In this document: piece by piece, positions 26,901 to 38,900 of the stretch
Layout: every line of letters begins with the position of its first letter
How positions within the stretch are numbered: position 1 is the stretch's first letter
NCBI RefSeq assembly: GCF_950295315.1
Contig: NC_080162.1
Span: forward strand, 73,315,729-73,379,728
Direction of reading: 5' to 3'
From: Erinaceus europaeus
Taxonomy: Eukaryota; Chordata; Mammalia; Eulipotyphla; Erinaceidae
DNA: 64,000 nt
The notes under the pieces: generated by a model
The model's input: only the letters and a program-made list of their open reading frames with translations
Databases searched by the model: none
Told to the model about the DNA's origin: nothing
Made by a program: the position numbers and the translations under genes

Positions 26901-29900
26901 TAAAGAGGCAGCAAGCACCCTGATCATCAAGAGTGATAGTACCAACCTCCTTCCCTAGCAATTACTTTTTACAGGCAGTATAATTATTTTATCATTCTTG
27001 CTTTCATCTTACTTTCTTTCTTTGTTCCTTTCTTTCTTTTTAATACTAGCTCTATGTGTTATTTAGGAGGTTACTTCTTTGGTCTGGAAATGTTCAAAAT
27101 GTTTTCCATATAAAATAAGTTACTGCTTCTATGCTCTACATCATTCTGTCTTATAAAAGGCTTTATTGGCATGTTCTACTTTTGTACAGTGTGGAAATCC
27201 TGAATTGCTTCCTTTATTGAACTGTCTTGGCATCCTTGTTGAAATCAATGGTCCTAGAACATATGGGTTTATTTCTAGGCTTGCAATTCTATTCTTTTGA
27301 TTTAGGTGTTCATCCTTATGTCAGTACACTGTTTTTGATTACTGTAGCTTTGTAGTAATGCTTTGAAACAGGTTTTTTTTTTTTTTTTTTTTTTTTTGCC
27401 ATTCTGGCTCATTTACATTTCTATATAAATTTTAGAATCAGCTTGCCATAAAAAAAATAATTAAACCTCACAAACTCTGGGGCTTTGATTTGGATTGCAT
27501 TGACTATATAGATACTTTGGGGAGTATTGCCAGTATCTTCCATGAATAAAGGATGTCTTTTCATTACAAAAAGGGGGGGGGGGCTGGGCGGTAGGTAGCA
27601 CAACAGGTTAAGCACACATGGCTTAAGGATTCCGGTTTGAGCCCCCAGCTCCCCACCTGCAGGGGGGTCTATTCGCAAATGGTGAAACAAGTCTGCAGGT
27701 GGCTCTTTCACTCCTCCTTTCTGTCTTCCCCTCCTCATCTCTTGATTTCTCTCTGTCCTATCCAACAACAGCAGCAGTTATAATAGCAATAACAACCACA
27801 ACAAGGGCAACAAAAATGGGAAAAATAGCCTTCAGGAGCAGTGGATTCATAGCACTGGCACTGAGCCCCAGTGATAACCCTGGAGGCAAAAAAAAAAAAG
27901 AGAGAACCAGAGCATCACTCTGGCACATGTGATGCCAGGGACCGAACTCTGAATGTCATACTTACTGCCTTCTATCTTGTCATAGTTAGAATCTCAGATA
28001 AAATGTTATTTTGTAGTAAAAACAGACATACTTGTCTTATTCTTGATCTTGAAGGGAAAGCATCTCATCTTTCTTCATTAAGTAGAATACTGGTTGTTGG
28101 CTTTTTGTAAACGATCTTTATTGGATTGAGAAACTTTTCTATTATTGAATGCTTTTATCATGAAAGGGTACTTGATTTTGTCAAGTGCCTTTTTTTCTGT
28201 CTATTGAATGAACATGTGGTTTTTAGCCTTTGTTCTACTAATATAGTATATTATACTGACTTAAGATGTTAAGGTGCCATTCTTGAAATAAATTTTATTT
28301 GGTCATAATGCTTAATCCCTTTTATACACTGCTAAATTGTTTTTCTAGTATTTTGTTGAGGAAATTAATACCAATACTCATAAGGAATACTGGTTTCTAG
28401 TTTTCTTATGATGTGTTTAGTTATGGTATTGGATTAATAATGGACTCATAAAAATGAGTTGGAAAATGTCCTATTTATTGGGTAGTTTGTGAGGAACTGG
28501 TATTAATAAATAAATCATTATTAAGGAGATTATCAAGTAGAAAAAAGGAAATATAGTATGATTTATGAATTAGAAAAAGTTAGTGTTTCATGCTTCCTTC
28601 TACATGGTTTCAATAATCAGTTTTTACCATTTTCATTTCATCTACATTTGTTTCCCAATATCTTGCTCTTTTTTTGAGGGATGGGGCAGCGAAATTATAT
28701 AAAGCAAATCCCAGATGTGGTATACACATATAAATCTGTATATGCTATCAAGATTTTCTAAAAATATAACCATAAATTACCTAATAAAATTAGCAGTAAT
28801 GACTAATATCTAATACCTAGTCTATGTTTAAATTTTTCTAAATGTCTCAAAATGATACTTAGAATTTGTTCAAAACAAGATAAAATGTCCAACACTGAAT
28901 TTATCTGATGTCTCAAAGTTTTAACAACAGTCCTCCATATCCATTTTCTCTCCATGCAGTTCACTTATTTGATTAAAAGAAATCCCCCAAGGTCAATTTA
29001 TCCTGTATTTTTTTTCATTTTCCAATTTTAGCTAAACATGTCTAGTTATATATATCTGACTTTTTTTTGAAAGGACAGAGAGAAATTGAGAAAGGAAGTG
29101 GAGATAGAGAGGGAGAGAAAGAGACACCTATAGCACTGCTTCACCACTCATTAAACTTTCCCCTTGCAGGTGGAAAACAGGACTTGACCCTAAATTCTCA
29201 TATATGGTAACATGTCTGCTCAACCAGGTATGCCACCGTCCAGCACCCCTTGTATATTTGTTTTACTTGTTCTTTTATTCTTTTTGTTTCTTTTCTTTTT
29301 AAATTTTTTGTTTCTTGGATAGAGAGGGAAGGGGGAGACAGACACCTCTGCCACTGCTTCACCACATATAAGCTTCCCTCCTGCAGGTGGGAACCAGTGC
29401 TTGAGCCCAGGCCCTTGTGCATGGTAACATGTGAGCTCAGCTGCGTGCACCACCACCTGGCCCCTCGTGTTTCTTTAGAGCCAGGAGTTAGCTTTAGATT
29501 CAGGTTGCTGTGAATTTAGTATTGCACCATATCACAAGATGCTTAACGTCTGGTTGTCATACTTTCTGTGTTAAGACTGACCTATAAGGGTTCAAGTATG
29601 ATCAGTTTGATTCGTCCATTATAAAGATCCCAATCATCATTGACAAGTTGTGCCTAGCAGAGGTTACAACACTGTGATTTTTCTAATTCTTTCAAGGTCA
29701 AAATATTTCACTTTTACAATTACAGACTACAGGTCTGGATTTTCAGGCTAGAGTGGCATACCCTCCTTAGGCCACTGTGGAAATCCTGGAGGAGTTTTAT
29801 TGTCATAGTGGTTGGAGGGTCCTCAGAGCATTTAGAGGCAGAGAGCAGAGATGTTGCATGATCTGTAATTTTCAGTAGAGCTCCACATAACAAAAGGATG

Positions 29901-32900
29901 GCCAACATTTCACACTACCTTGTAAAGTCTTATTCAACATTCATAGATGTATACAGTCTACACGTATTACTTGAATCTAAGAGCATTTTATAAATGAACA
30001 AACAGTATATTTTTGTTCTTATACAAAAATTTCCAGGAATCTAGAATTATAATTGAAGAAACACTGTCCATTATAATCTGTTTTGCCATACCGTTTACCA
30101 TTTCAGAAGTTATTTAAGTAACAGCAACACCACTGGTGATATCTGAATTGTTGACATACACATCTGTTTGTGACAGCTTCTGTTAATATTGAATTTAAGA
30201 TAATTCCACATACAAATGCAAATGTATGAAAATGTTTTTATTACATTCCATGTAACAATGCTCAAGCAACTACATGATGAAATGTATATTATCTTTTTAT
30301 TCATGGCTTTCCTTCAGAAATTATTAATTTTTAAAAAATTTTGTACCAGAGCACTGACTATCTCTGGCTTAAAGTGGTTCCAGGAACTGAACCTGGAACT
30401 TGGACCTTCAGCTGTGAATGTTTTTGCATAAACACTATGCTATCTCCTCAGACCTCAGAGTCTGATTTCTTACTTATAGTTATGATTCTATACTGACTCC
30501 TTTTGAAAACTGGTTAGATGGTAAATTCTACTTTAAGAGAGTAAGGAAAACTTCACAGATTATATGCCTTGCAATGAATGGCAAGTGAGTCTGAGGTAAC
30601 TGAGAATTACTATTTACTCAAGGTCTAAAAATCATCCCCAACTTGAAGGATGTCCAAGGCTTATTCTTTTTTTCCCTTTTTTTTAAAACAATATTTTATT
30701 TGTTTATTATTAGATAGAGACAGAGAAATTGAGAGAGGAGGGGGAGATAAAGAGGGAGAGACAGAGAGTGACACCTGCAGCTCTGCTTCACCACTCATGA
30801 AGCTTTCCCCCTGCAGGTGGGGACCAGGGGCTTGAACCTGGGACCTTGTGTGCTGTAATGTGAGCACTTAACCAGGTGTGCTGTCCAAGGCTTATTCTTA
30901 AATCTTGCCAACAATCCTGGCTACATCACAGAACACTGTGCTGGAAGTGAAGACACTTTGCCTCATTGATTAGTGGCTGGCCACCTTAAGCAGATTATCT
31001 TTATCTTTGTTTCTGTCAGATGATGTAAGCATATTTCAAACGTTTTGGCCACTTTTTATCATTCTCCACCAAACCTAGTATTCCCAAAGACTACCAAAGA
31101 AACTTTAACAATCACTACTTTCTGTGATAATTTTTTAAAGCTAACTATTTATATAACTAAGACAGAATAAAATAACAATGGAGGTGAAGGGAATGCTTAT
31201 TATGGCCCCAAAGTAAGGCCTCTCTGAACTCTACCATTATATTTATATGGTGGACCGAAAATTGGGAAGTTCAATTTCAGCTAAAGACTTTAGTTTCCCT
31301 GGTCCCTTAGAGTTGAATTTTTTAGTCTTAAATGTTCCTAATCTAATATGCAATGATTGTGTACACGACTTGCTCATACCTCATGTTATTCTGGGGTAGT
31401 TCTGTGGTTGTCCAAGGGGCTAGAAACTATAATAAAATGAAATGAAATATGCAAAATAATAGGAACATCCCTGGAAAAGCAGATTCTGCATACTTGCTTT
31501 TTCTCAAAAAGTCTGATCCTGGACCTGCGAAGAACTCTGGGATGAGCGACAATCACTTAGGCAGCAAACCTGGAATATAGCACACAACCCTCAGAGGCAC
31601 AGCGTCTTGCAGCCTCAGGGGTTCTGTACACCCTCTAGAAAGGTGCAGGCAGCCTTAAGATGCTGGACAGTCAGGGTAACTAGCAGCAGTACAAGAACTC
31701 AGAGTTCTACTGATGTGTCCATTTCTCTCTATATACACCAAGACCCAAATAATTCTGTTAAGGACATATGGAGGCTAGAGACAGGGTCAAGTGGCAGGAT
31801 GGTCATGATTGGAAACCTTTTGCAAAAGCATGGACTGCTTGATGGGGGCCCTGTACTCACCAGGGAGGTTGTCGGCTGGTATGTGGGTGGTGAGGGGGAA
31901 TGCGGAGTGGGTCCACCTCTCTGGCAGTGGCAGGAGGAAACTCCCGGTGGGGACTGCTTATACTAGCTTTGTCCCAGTATTCATGGATGGGTGTGATGAT
32001 TCCAGACACAATACGAGACCGAAGCTCCTCACTGTTCTTGTAGGTCCTGCAGGAGGTAGACGAGGTGTCAACTGCTTGCACCTGGCTGGCAATCCTGTGC
32101 ACTTTATTTTGGCGTCGGCAATGGCGACGGCGACCCTGACAGCTGCTGTTGTTGCGCTTGGACTGTTTACAAGGGTGGGAACGGGCCGCCCGGTGGACCT
32201 GGTTGAGGGGGGCAACAGCCCGGCGCTGTCTCCGAGGTTTGGGCCTAAGCTTCTTAGGCATCTGAGTTGCCCCTCCTCATTTACCACCCCATTAGAAAGA
32301 GGTGAGGGTGTAAGGGCACAGGGCCTACTGGCTACTCCTCTGTACCCAACAGTACCCCACCCTAGCTCACCCCACCCTTAGTCTCATTATGTGTTCATCA
32401 TATGTGTCATGGGAAAAGCCATGAAGGAAGGCAATAGCTCCATGGGGAGGAAAGTGCAGTCAGTTTCCTTATGCAGGTAGTCAAAGGTTCAAGGTTCAGT
32501 TCTGTCACTCAAGGACTCTTGGAAGTGTTTCTTTTCTCTGTGGGAAACAAGCATTGCTTGCTTATGTATTGAGGCAGACAGATAGAACAGAGAGTAGGCA
32601 GGATTTCAGAATTTTTAGAAATCTCTCCTTTAAGAATGAAACATATCTGGGTCAAAAGGTAAACCCCACAAATATAAAGGAATTAAAAGTAAACAAAATA
32701 TGTTCTCAAATCATATGGAAGCACAGTGAATATTAAAATGGAAAGGAAATCTCTATGTGGAAATTAAGCAAGTCTAGATAATCCTTGGACTATAAGCGGA
32801 GTTTTGGGGAAAAAATACTGAACAAAAAATTAAAATTCAACATATTAGAATACATGGGCTTTTTTCAGCCACCAGGTTCCAGATGCTACTATGATGCCAA

Positions 32901-35900
32901 CTGGACTTCCCTGGGCAGATGATCCCACCAATGTGTCCTGGAACCCCGCTTCCCCAGAGGCCAGCCCCACTTGGGAAAGAGACAGTCTGGGAGTATGGAT
33001 CAACCTGTCAACGCCCACATTCAGTGGGGAAGCAATTACAGAAGCCAGACCTTCCACCTTCTACACCCCATAATGACCCTGGGCCCATACTCCCAGAGGG
33101 TTAAAGAATGGGAAAGCTATCAGGGGAGGTGATGGGATACGGAATTCTGGTGGTGGGAACTATATCCCTCTTATCCTATGGTTTTGTCAAGTGTTTCCAT
33201 TTTATAAATCAAAAAAAATTTTTTTAAATGGATACATGGGTATAGCTAATGCAGCATTAAGAGGAAACTTTGGGAGTTGGGCGGTAGCACAGCGGGTTAA
33301 GCGCACATGGTGCCAAGCACAAGGAACGGCGTAAGGACCCCGGTTCGAGCCCCCGGCTCCCTACCTGCAGGGGAGTCACTTCACAAGCAGTAAAGCAGGT
33401 CTGCAGGTGTCTATCTTTCTCTCCCCCTCTGTCTTTCCTTCCTCTCTCCATTTGTCTCTGCCTTATCCAACAACAACATCAATAACAACAATAAAACAAG
33501 GGCAACAAAAAGGGAATAAATAAATAATTTAAAAAATCTTTAAACAAAAAAGGAACATGAAGAGGAAACTTTATAGCAATAAATGTTAATACTTGAAAAA
33601 AAAATACAAATTCTGAGTCCTCAAGAATTTAGGAAAAGAATAAATCAAATCCAGGTCAAGCAGAAGAAATAAAAAAGAAACAGTAAGATTATTATTCTTT
33701 TAAAAGCTAGTTCTCCCCTCAAAATGAATAAAACTGATATCCTCTTAGTAACAAAATAAAAAGAAGATGCAAATCATGGTAACAAGAACAAAATATGAGT
33801 TTATAACAGTTCTATAACAATTGAAAGGAAGAGTAAACTAAAATCAACTACTGTCAACAACTTAGAATTCTTAAACCAATTTTTCAAAACCCACAAACAA
33901 CTCAGTCATTATGAAATAGATAATCTTAAACAGTTCTATTAATTTAATGCAATACATACTCAAGCTCTACCTCCCCCAGTCCCTGGGCTTGGATCATTTC
34001 AGTAAAACAACTGGAAGGCTCCAATTTCCCAGTGTAAGATGCTTACATCAGGTCTGATTCAAAGTCTGCCTGCTCTAAAATAAAAGTTCTCACACATTTC
34101 TCAAATTTAGTGGAACTATCACTTTAGTAGTAGCAAAAGACAGCCTATCATTCTATAAGGGGAACAGCTGAAGGGGTGGGGGGAGGTTATACTTCTTAGC
34201 AAATCATAGTTTGCTCACCAAAGGAACAAATTCCTACCTAGAATAAACAAGACATGCTCTGAAAACCTCTCAGGGAAAGTGAGTTGGGAGTGTGTAAGCA
34301 GTGGCAGGCAGTGCACACAATGCTGCTGGTGGTCAGCCAGAGAGAAAGGCAGCACCAGACTCTTCCTTCTGCATGTTGACTGAGTTGGGCCCAGCATAAG
34401 GACTCTGTCCTTACATTTAAATTTGTTCTCAGAATGCTATGAAGTAGTAGTATTGTGTTTTCATTTCATGGTAATCAAAAACCAAAACACCTCCCATCTC
34501 CTTTCCTCCCCCCCCCAAAAAAAAAAACTCAAATGTTTTAAAATCATTATAAAACATGGTCATAGTTTCTCTCATGGTACTAACTGCTGAGGGAACTAAG
34601 TGTTCTAATGACCATTAAAAGACAACAAGTAACCCCATCCAAAAATGGGAGGACACGGACAGAATATTCACCACAGAAGAGATCCAAAAAGCCAAGAAAC
34701 ACATGAAAAAATGCTCCAAGTCTCTGATTGTCAGAGAAATGCAAATAAAGACAACAATGAGATACCAATTCACTCCTGTGAGAATGTCATACATCAGAAA
34801 AGGTAACAGCAGCAAATGCTGGAGAGGGTGTGGGCTCAAAGGAACCCTCCTGCACTGCTGGTGGGAATGTCAATTGGTCCAGCCTGTGTGGAGAGCTGTC
34901 TGGAGAACTCTCAGAAGGCTAGAAATGGACCTACCCTATGACCCTGCAATTCCTCTCCTGGGGATATATCCTAAGGAACCCAACACACCCAACCCATCCA
35001 AAAAGATCTGTGTACACATATGTTCTTGGCAGCACAATTTGTAATAGCCAAAACCTGGAAGCAACCCAGGTGTCCAACAACAGATGAGTGGCTGAGCAAG
35101 TTGTGGTATATATACACAATGGAATACTACTCAGCTGTTAAAAATGGTGACTTCACTGTTTTCAGCCGATCTTGGATGGACCTTGAAAAATTCATGTTAA
35201 GTGAAATAAGTCAGAAATGGAAGGATGAATATGGGATGATCTCACTCTCAGGCAGATGTTGAAAAACAAGATCAGAAAAAAAAAAACAAAAAAAACAAGT
35301 AGAACCTGAAATGGAATGGGTGTACTGCAACAAAGTAAAAGACTCTGGGTTGGGTGGGTGGGGAGAATACAGGTCCAAGAAGGATGACAGAGGACCTAGT
35401 GGGGGTTGTATTGTTATATGGGAAACGGGAATATTATGCATGTGCAAACTATTGTATGTACTGTTGAATGTAAAACATTAATTCCCGAATAAAGAAATTT
35501 TTAAAAAAAGTCTAGTATAATTCCTCAGTTCTTTCATAGGTTTTGTCAATTTCTCTCCCAATGGAATTCCAAAATGAAGAAGTTAAGAGAAAGAGCATAC
35601 TTCAAATGTCCTTCCCTAAACCCTTAAGGGGTGTAAGTGGGTCATTTTGTGGGCAGCACCCAGAAAAGCAACTTTGCCAAGGTCAGACCTGGTCACACTT
35701 TACTGTTTCATCCTTTTCTGTGAAGCTACAAAACAAACTCAAGTCCTGCCCACAAGAAGATCACAGTCAATAAGGTAGACCAACTACAAGAAATTAATCA
35801 GAAAATACCCATTCGAAGTGCTTAAAAGCTAGTTTGGAACATCAGTTGTTGGAGAGCAGGGGAGATGTTTCTGAGGAACATTTTGATGGGAACTGAAGAA

Positions 35901-38900
35901 AGGGCAGCAGTGGTCATGAAGAGGTCGTGGAGTACTCTAGGCAGAGGGAAAAGCTCTGAAGAGAGGAGCAGCATAGCTCCCTGGCTGAGGCACAGGAACT
36001 AGGCTAGGAGGCTGGAGGTTGGGCACTACATTTCAGGCCTCATAAAGGATTTTGTTTATTTATCCTAAGATAAATGAACATTAATTGAAGGGTTTCTTTA
36101 TAGATTAAAAAATTGTGGTTAAAATACAAATAAACTGTATCAACCTGTTTTAAGTAGTAAGTACAATTTCCACTGTTGTGAACCCACCACCATCCATTTT
36201 CAAGACATTTTGCTTCTTGCAAGATCAAAATGCTATACTCACTGAACAGTAACTCTCTATTATCTCATGTCCAAGTCCTTGGCAACCGCTATTTTATTTT
36301 GTTTCTATGAATCTGACTACTCTAGATAAGTGTAACCATATAGTATGTCTTCTGAGTGGTTTATTTTGCTTAGCATAAGGTCTCATGTTAATCCATATTG
36401 TAGGGCATTATTATTTCCTTTATTTTAGAAATTTAATACTATTCCATCATAATTATATACCACTTTTTTCTTTTTGCCTCTAGGGTTATTGCTGGGGGCT
36501 GGGTGCCTTCACTACGAATCCACTGCTCCTAGAGGCCATTTTTTCCATTTCCGTTGCCCTTGTTATTGCTGTTGTTGTTGTTGGATAAGACAGAGGGAAA
36601 GTGAGAAAGGAGGAGGAAGACAGAGAGGGGGAGAGAGACAGACACCTACAGACCTGCTTCACTCCTTGTGAAGTGACGCCCTCTGCAGGTGGGGAGCCAT
36701 GGTCTTGAATCAGGACCCTCATGCTGGTCCTTGTACTTCGTGCCATGTGTGCTTAACTTGCTTTGCTATTGCCTGGCCCCCACCACATTTTATTTATCCA
36801 TGCATCTGTGCAAGGTCCTCATGGATACTCAAATTGCTTTACCTACTATTAGCAATTGTGAATAAAGCTTCTATGAGCATGGGTGTAAAATATCTACTTG
36901 CAAATTTAATATCTACTTTAAATATACTGGACATACGCTGAGAAGGAAAGTTGCTGGATCATCAGGGTAATTTAATTGTTTTAGGAGCCACTGTTGTTCA
37001 TAGTGGTTATATCACAATAGTTCCAATTTCTTCATATCCTCACCAATACTTGTTATTTTCTGATTTTAATAGCAGTCATCCTAAAGTATGTGAGATGCTG
37101 ATCATATTTCAAGCAGGACTTTAACCATGATCTTAGCTATGTTTTAAAAAAGCTAGTGGACTACAGAATGGAAATCAACTGGAGATGGTGAGGAGTGCAA
37201 GTGTGGATGTCCTCGTGGCTAGGCTGCATGAGAAAGAAACTTTCTACAAAACTAAACATATTTTTAATATCACAAGAATAACTTCTAATGTAAAGGATTT
37301 TCATAATATGCATGGGTTCATCTGCTGTAACAAGTGTAGCATTCTCATGTAGGATGCTGATAGTGAGAGAGAGTGAATGTGCACTGATGCATGTGTATGG
37401 GGAGGCTACATGGGAATTCCTAGCACTTGTTAGGAATTTTGTAAAACTGTTCTAAAAACATTAAGTCTATCTTTAAAAAGTTGGGGTTTATAAGTTGGAC
37501 TACATCAAATTGAAAAGTTTTTGTACAGAAAAAGAAACCACCACCCAAACAACTCCTTACAGCATGGGAGATAAAAGACATAAAGAGCTCACCAAACTCA
37601 GCAACAAAAAAAAGAAATGACCCCATCCAAAAATGGAGAGAGGATGTGTGTTGTGACACAGCCCATGAATAGGACTTTGGGACTTGATTAGCATATGGTT
37701 GAGGCTGACCATGAGAACACAATCAGCATATGGCTGATAGACTTACATAAACCAAGCAATTTAACTTTTTAACTTGTAGGAGGCTGGAAGATGCCCCCCC
37801 ACACACACCTTCTTCTGCTTGTGCTTTAGTAATTTATGGATTCACAGGCCTAGCCTACTCTTACCTCTGCCTATAATTGCCTATCCTGCTGTACCTAAAA
37901 TATACTGTTCCATACTGCTATACCACCATGTAATAAACCTTGTTTTAAACCTGCACCCAGTCTCACCATCCCTAAAATTTTTATTTTTTAATTACAATAG
38001 CTATGAACAGAATAGTCACCAAAGAAGAGATCCAAAAGGCAAACATATAAAAAATGCTCCAAGTCACTGATTGTAAGAGAAATGCAAATAAAGACAACAG
38101 TGAGATACTACTTCACCCCTGTGAGAATGTCATACATCAGAAATGATGGCAACAACAAATGCTGGAGAGGTTGTGGGGATAAAGGAACTCTCCTGCACTC
38201 CTGGTGGGAATGTCAATTGGTTCAATCCCTGTTGTGGGCAGTCTGAAGAACTCTCAGAAGGATAGAAATGGACCTACCCTCTCCTGAGGATATATTCTAA
38301 GGAACCAAACACACCCATCCAACAAGATTTGTGGTATACCTATGTTCATAGTAGCACAATTTGTAATAGCCAAAACTCGGAAGAAACCTAGGTGTCCAAT
38401 AACAGCTGAGAGGCTAAGAAAGTTATGGTATTTATACACAGTGGAATACTCCTCAGCTATTAAGAATGGTGAATTCAACGTCTTCACCTCATCTTGGAGA
38501 GAGCTTGAAGGAGTTATGTTAAGTGAGATGGGCCAGAAAGAGAAGGATGAATGTGGAATGATCTCACTCATGGACAGAAGTTGAGAAATAAGAACAGAAA
38601 ATGAAACACAAAGTAGAATTTGGACTGGGTTTGGTGTATTGCACCAATTAAAGGATTCTGGGGAAACAGGGGTTTTCAGGTCCTGGTGCAATGATAGTGG
38701 AGGAGGACCTAGGCTGGGGATGAGAGTATTTTGCAGGAAATTGAGAAATTTTATGTATGTGTTAGTAACTATGTTTTCTGTTAACCATTACCTCCCAATA
38801 AAAAATACATTAAAAAAAGTTGGGGTTGTAGCAGAGACCTGATTAGGTAAATATCCCCCCCCCCCCCGACAGGAGTCTATTCTAACTGACCCTTTTGGCC

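Larger units (their letters stand above)
28680..29760 (-). mobile_element. L1M 3' UTR-like relic with two SINE insertions
   Basis: AT-rich antisense stretches such as CAACAGTCCTCCATATCCAT and TCAAGTATGATCAGTTTGAT recall old L1 3' ends. Two SINEs interrupt it at 29062-29247 and 29300-29464. Weak assignment. Confidence 0.35.
17539..31860 (-). other. PSMF1: PSMF1 intron 4 (14.3 kb), repeat-rich
   Basis: GTGAGT donor, TTTCAG acceptor. It contains two L1M blocks lying on the + strand in antisense form, many SINEs, and a nonrepetitive patch at 24700-25000 with an X-box-like motif. No nested gene is seen. Confidence 0.85.
32610..33840 (+). mobile_element. L1M ORF2 fragment with two later insertions
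   Basis: GGATACATGGGTATAGCTAA, AGAGGAAACTTTATAGCAAT and CAATAAATGTTAATACTTGA match the L1 ORF2 segment just before its reverse transcriptase C-terminal part. Interrupted at 32859-33231 and 33272-33559. Confidence 0.7.

Noticed and set aside
31809..32381. 190-codon open frame on the + strand
   Set aside because: It lies opposite PSMF1 exon 4 and its GC-rich intron flank; composition explains the missing stops and no family is recognisable.
34703..35044. 113-codon frame with a Cys-rich motif as a host gene
   Set aside because: It is the C terminus of L1 ORF2p in a truncated, frame-broken element.
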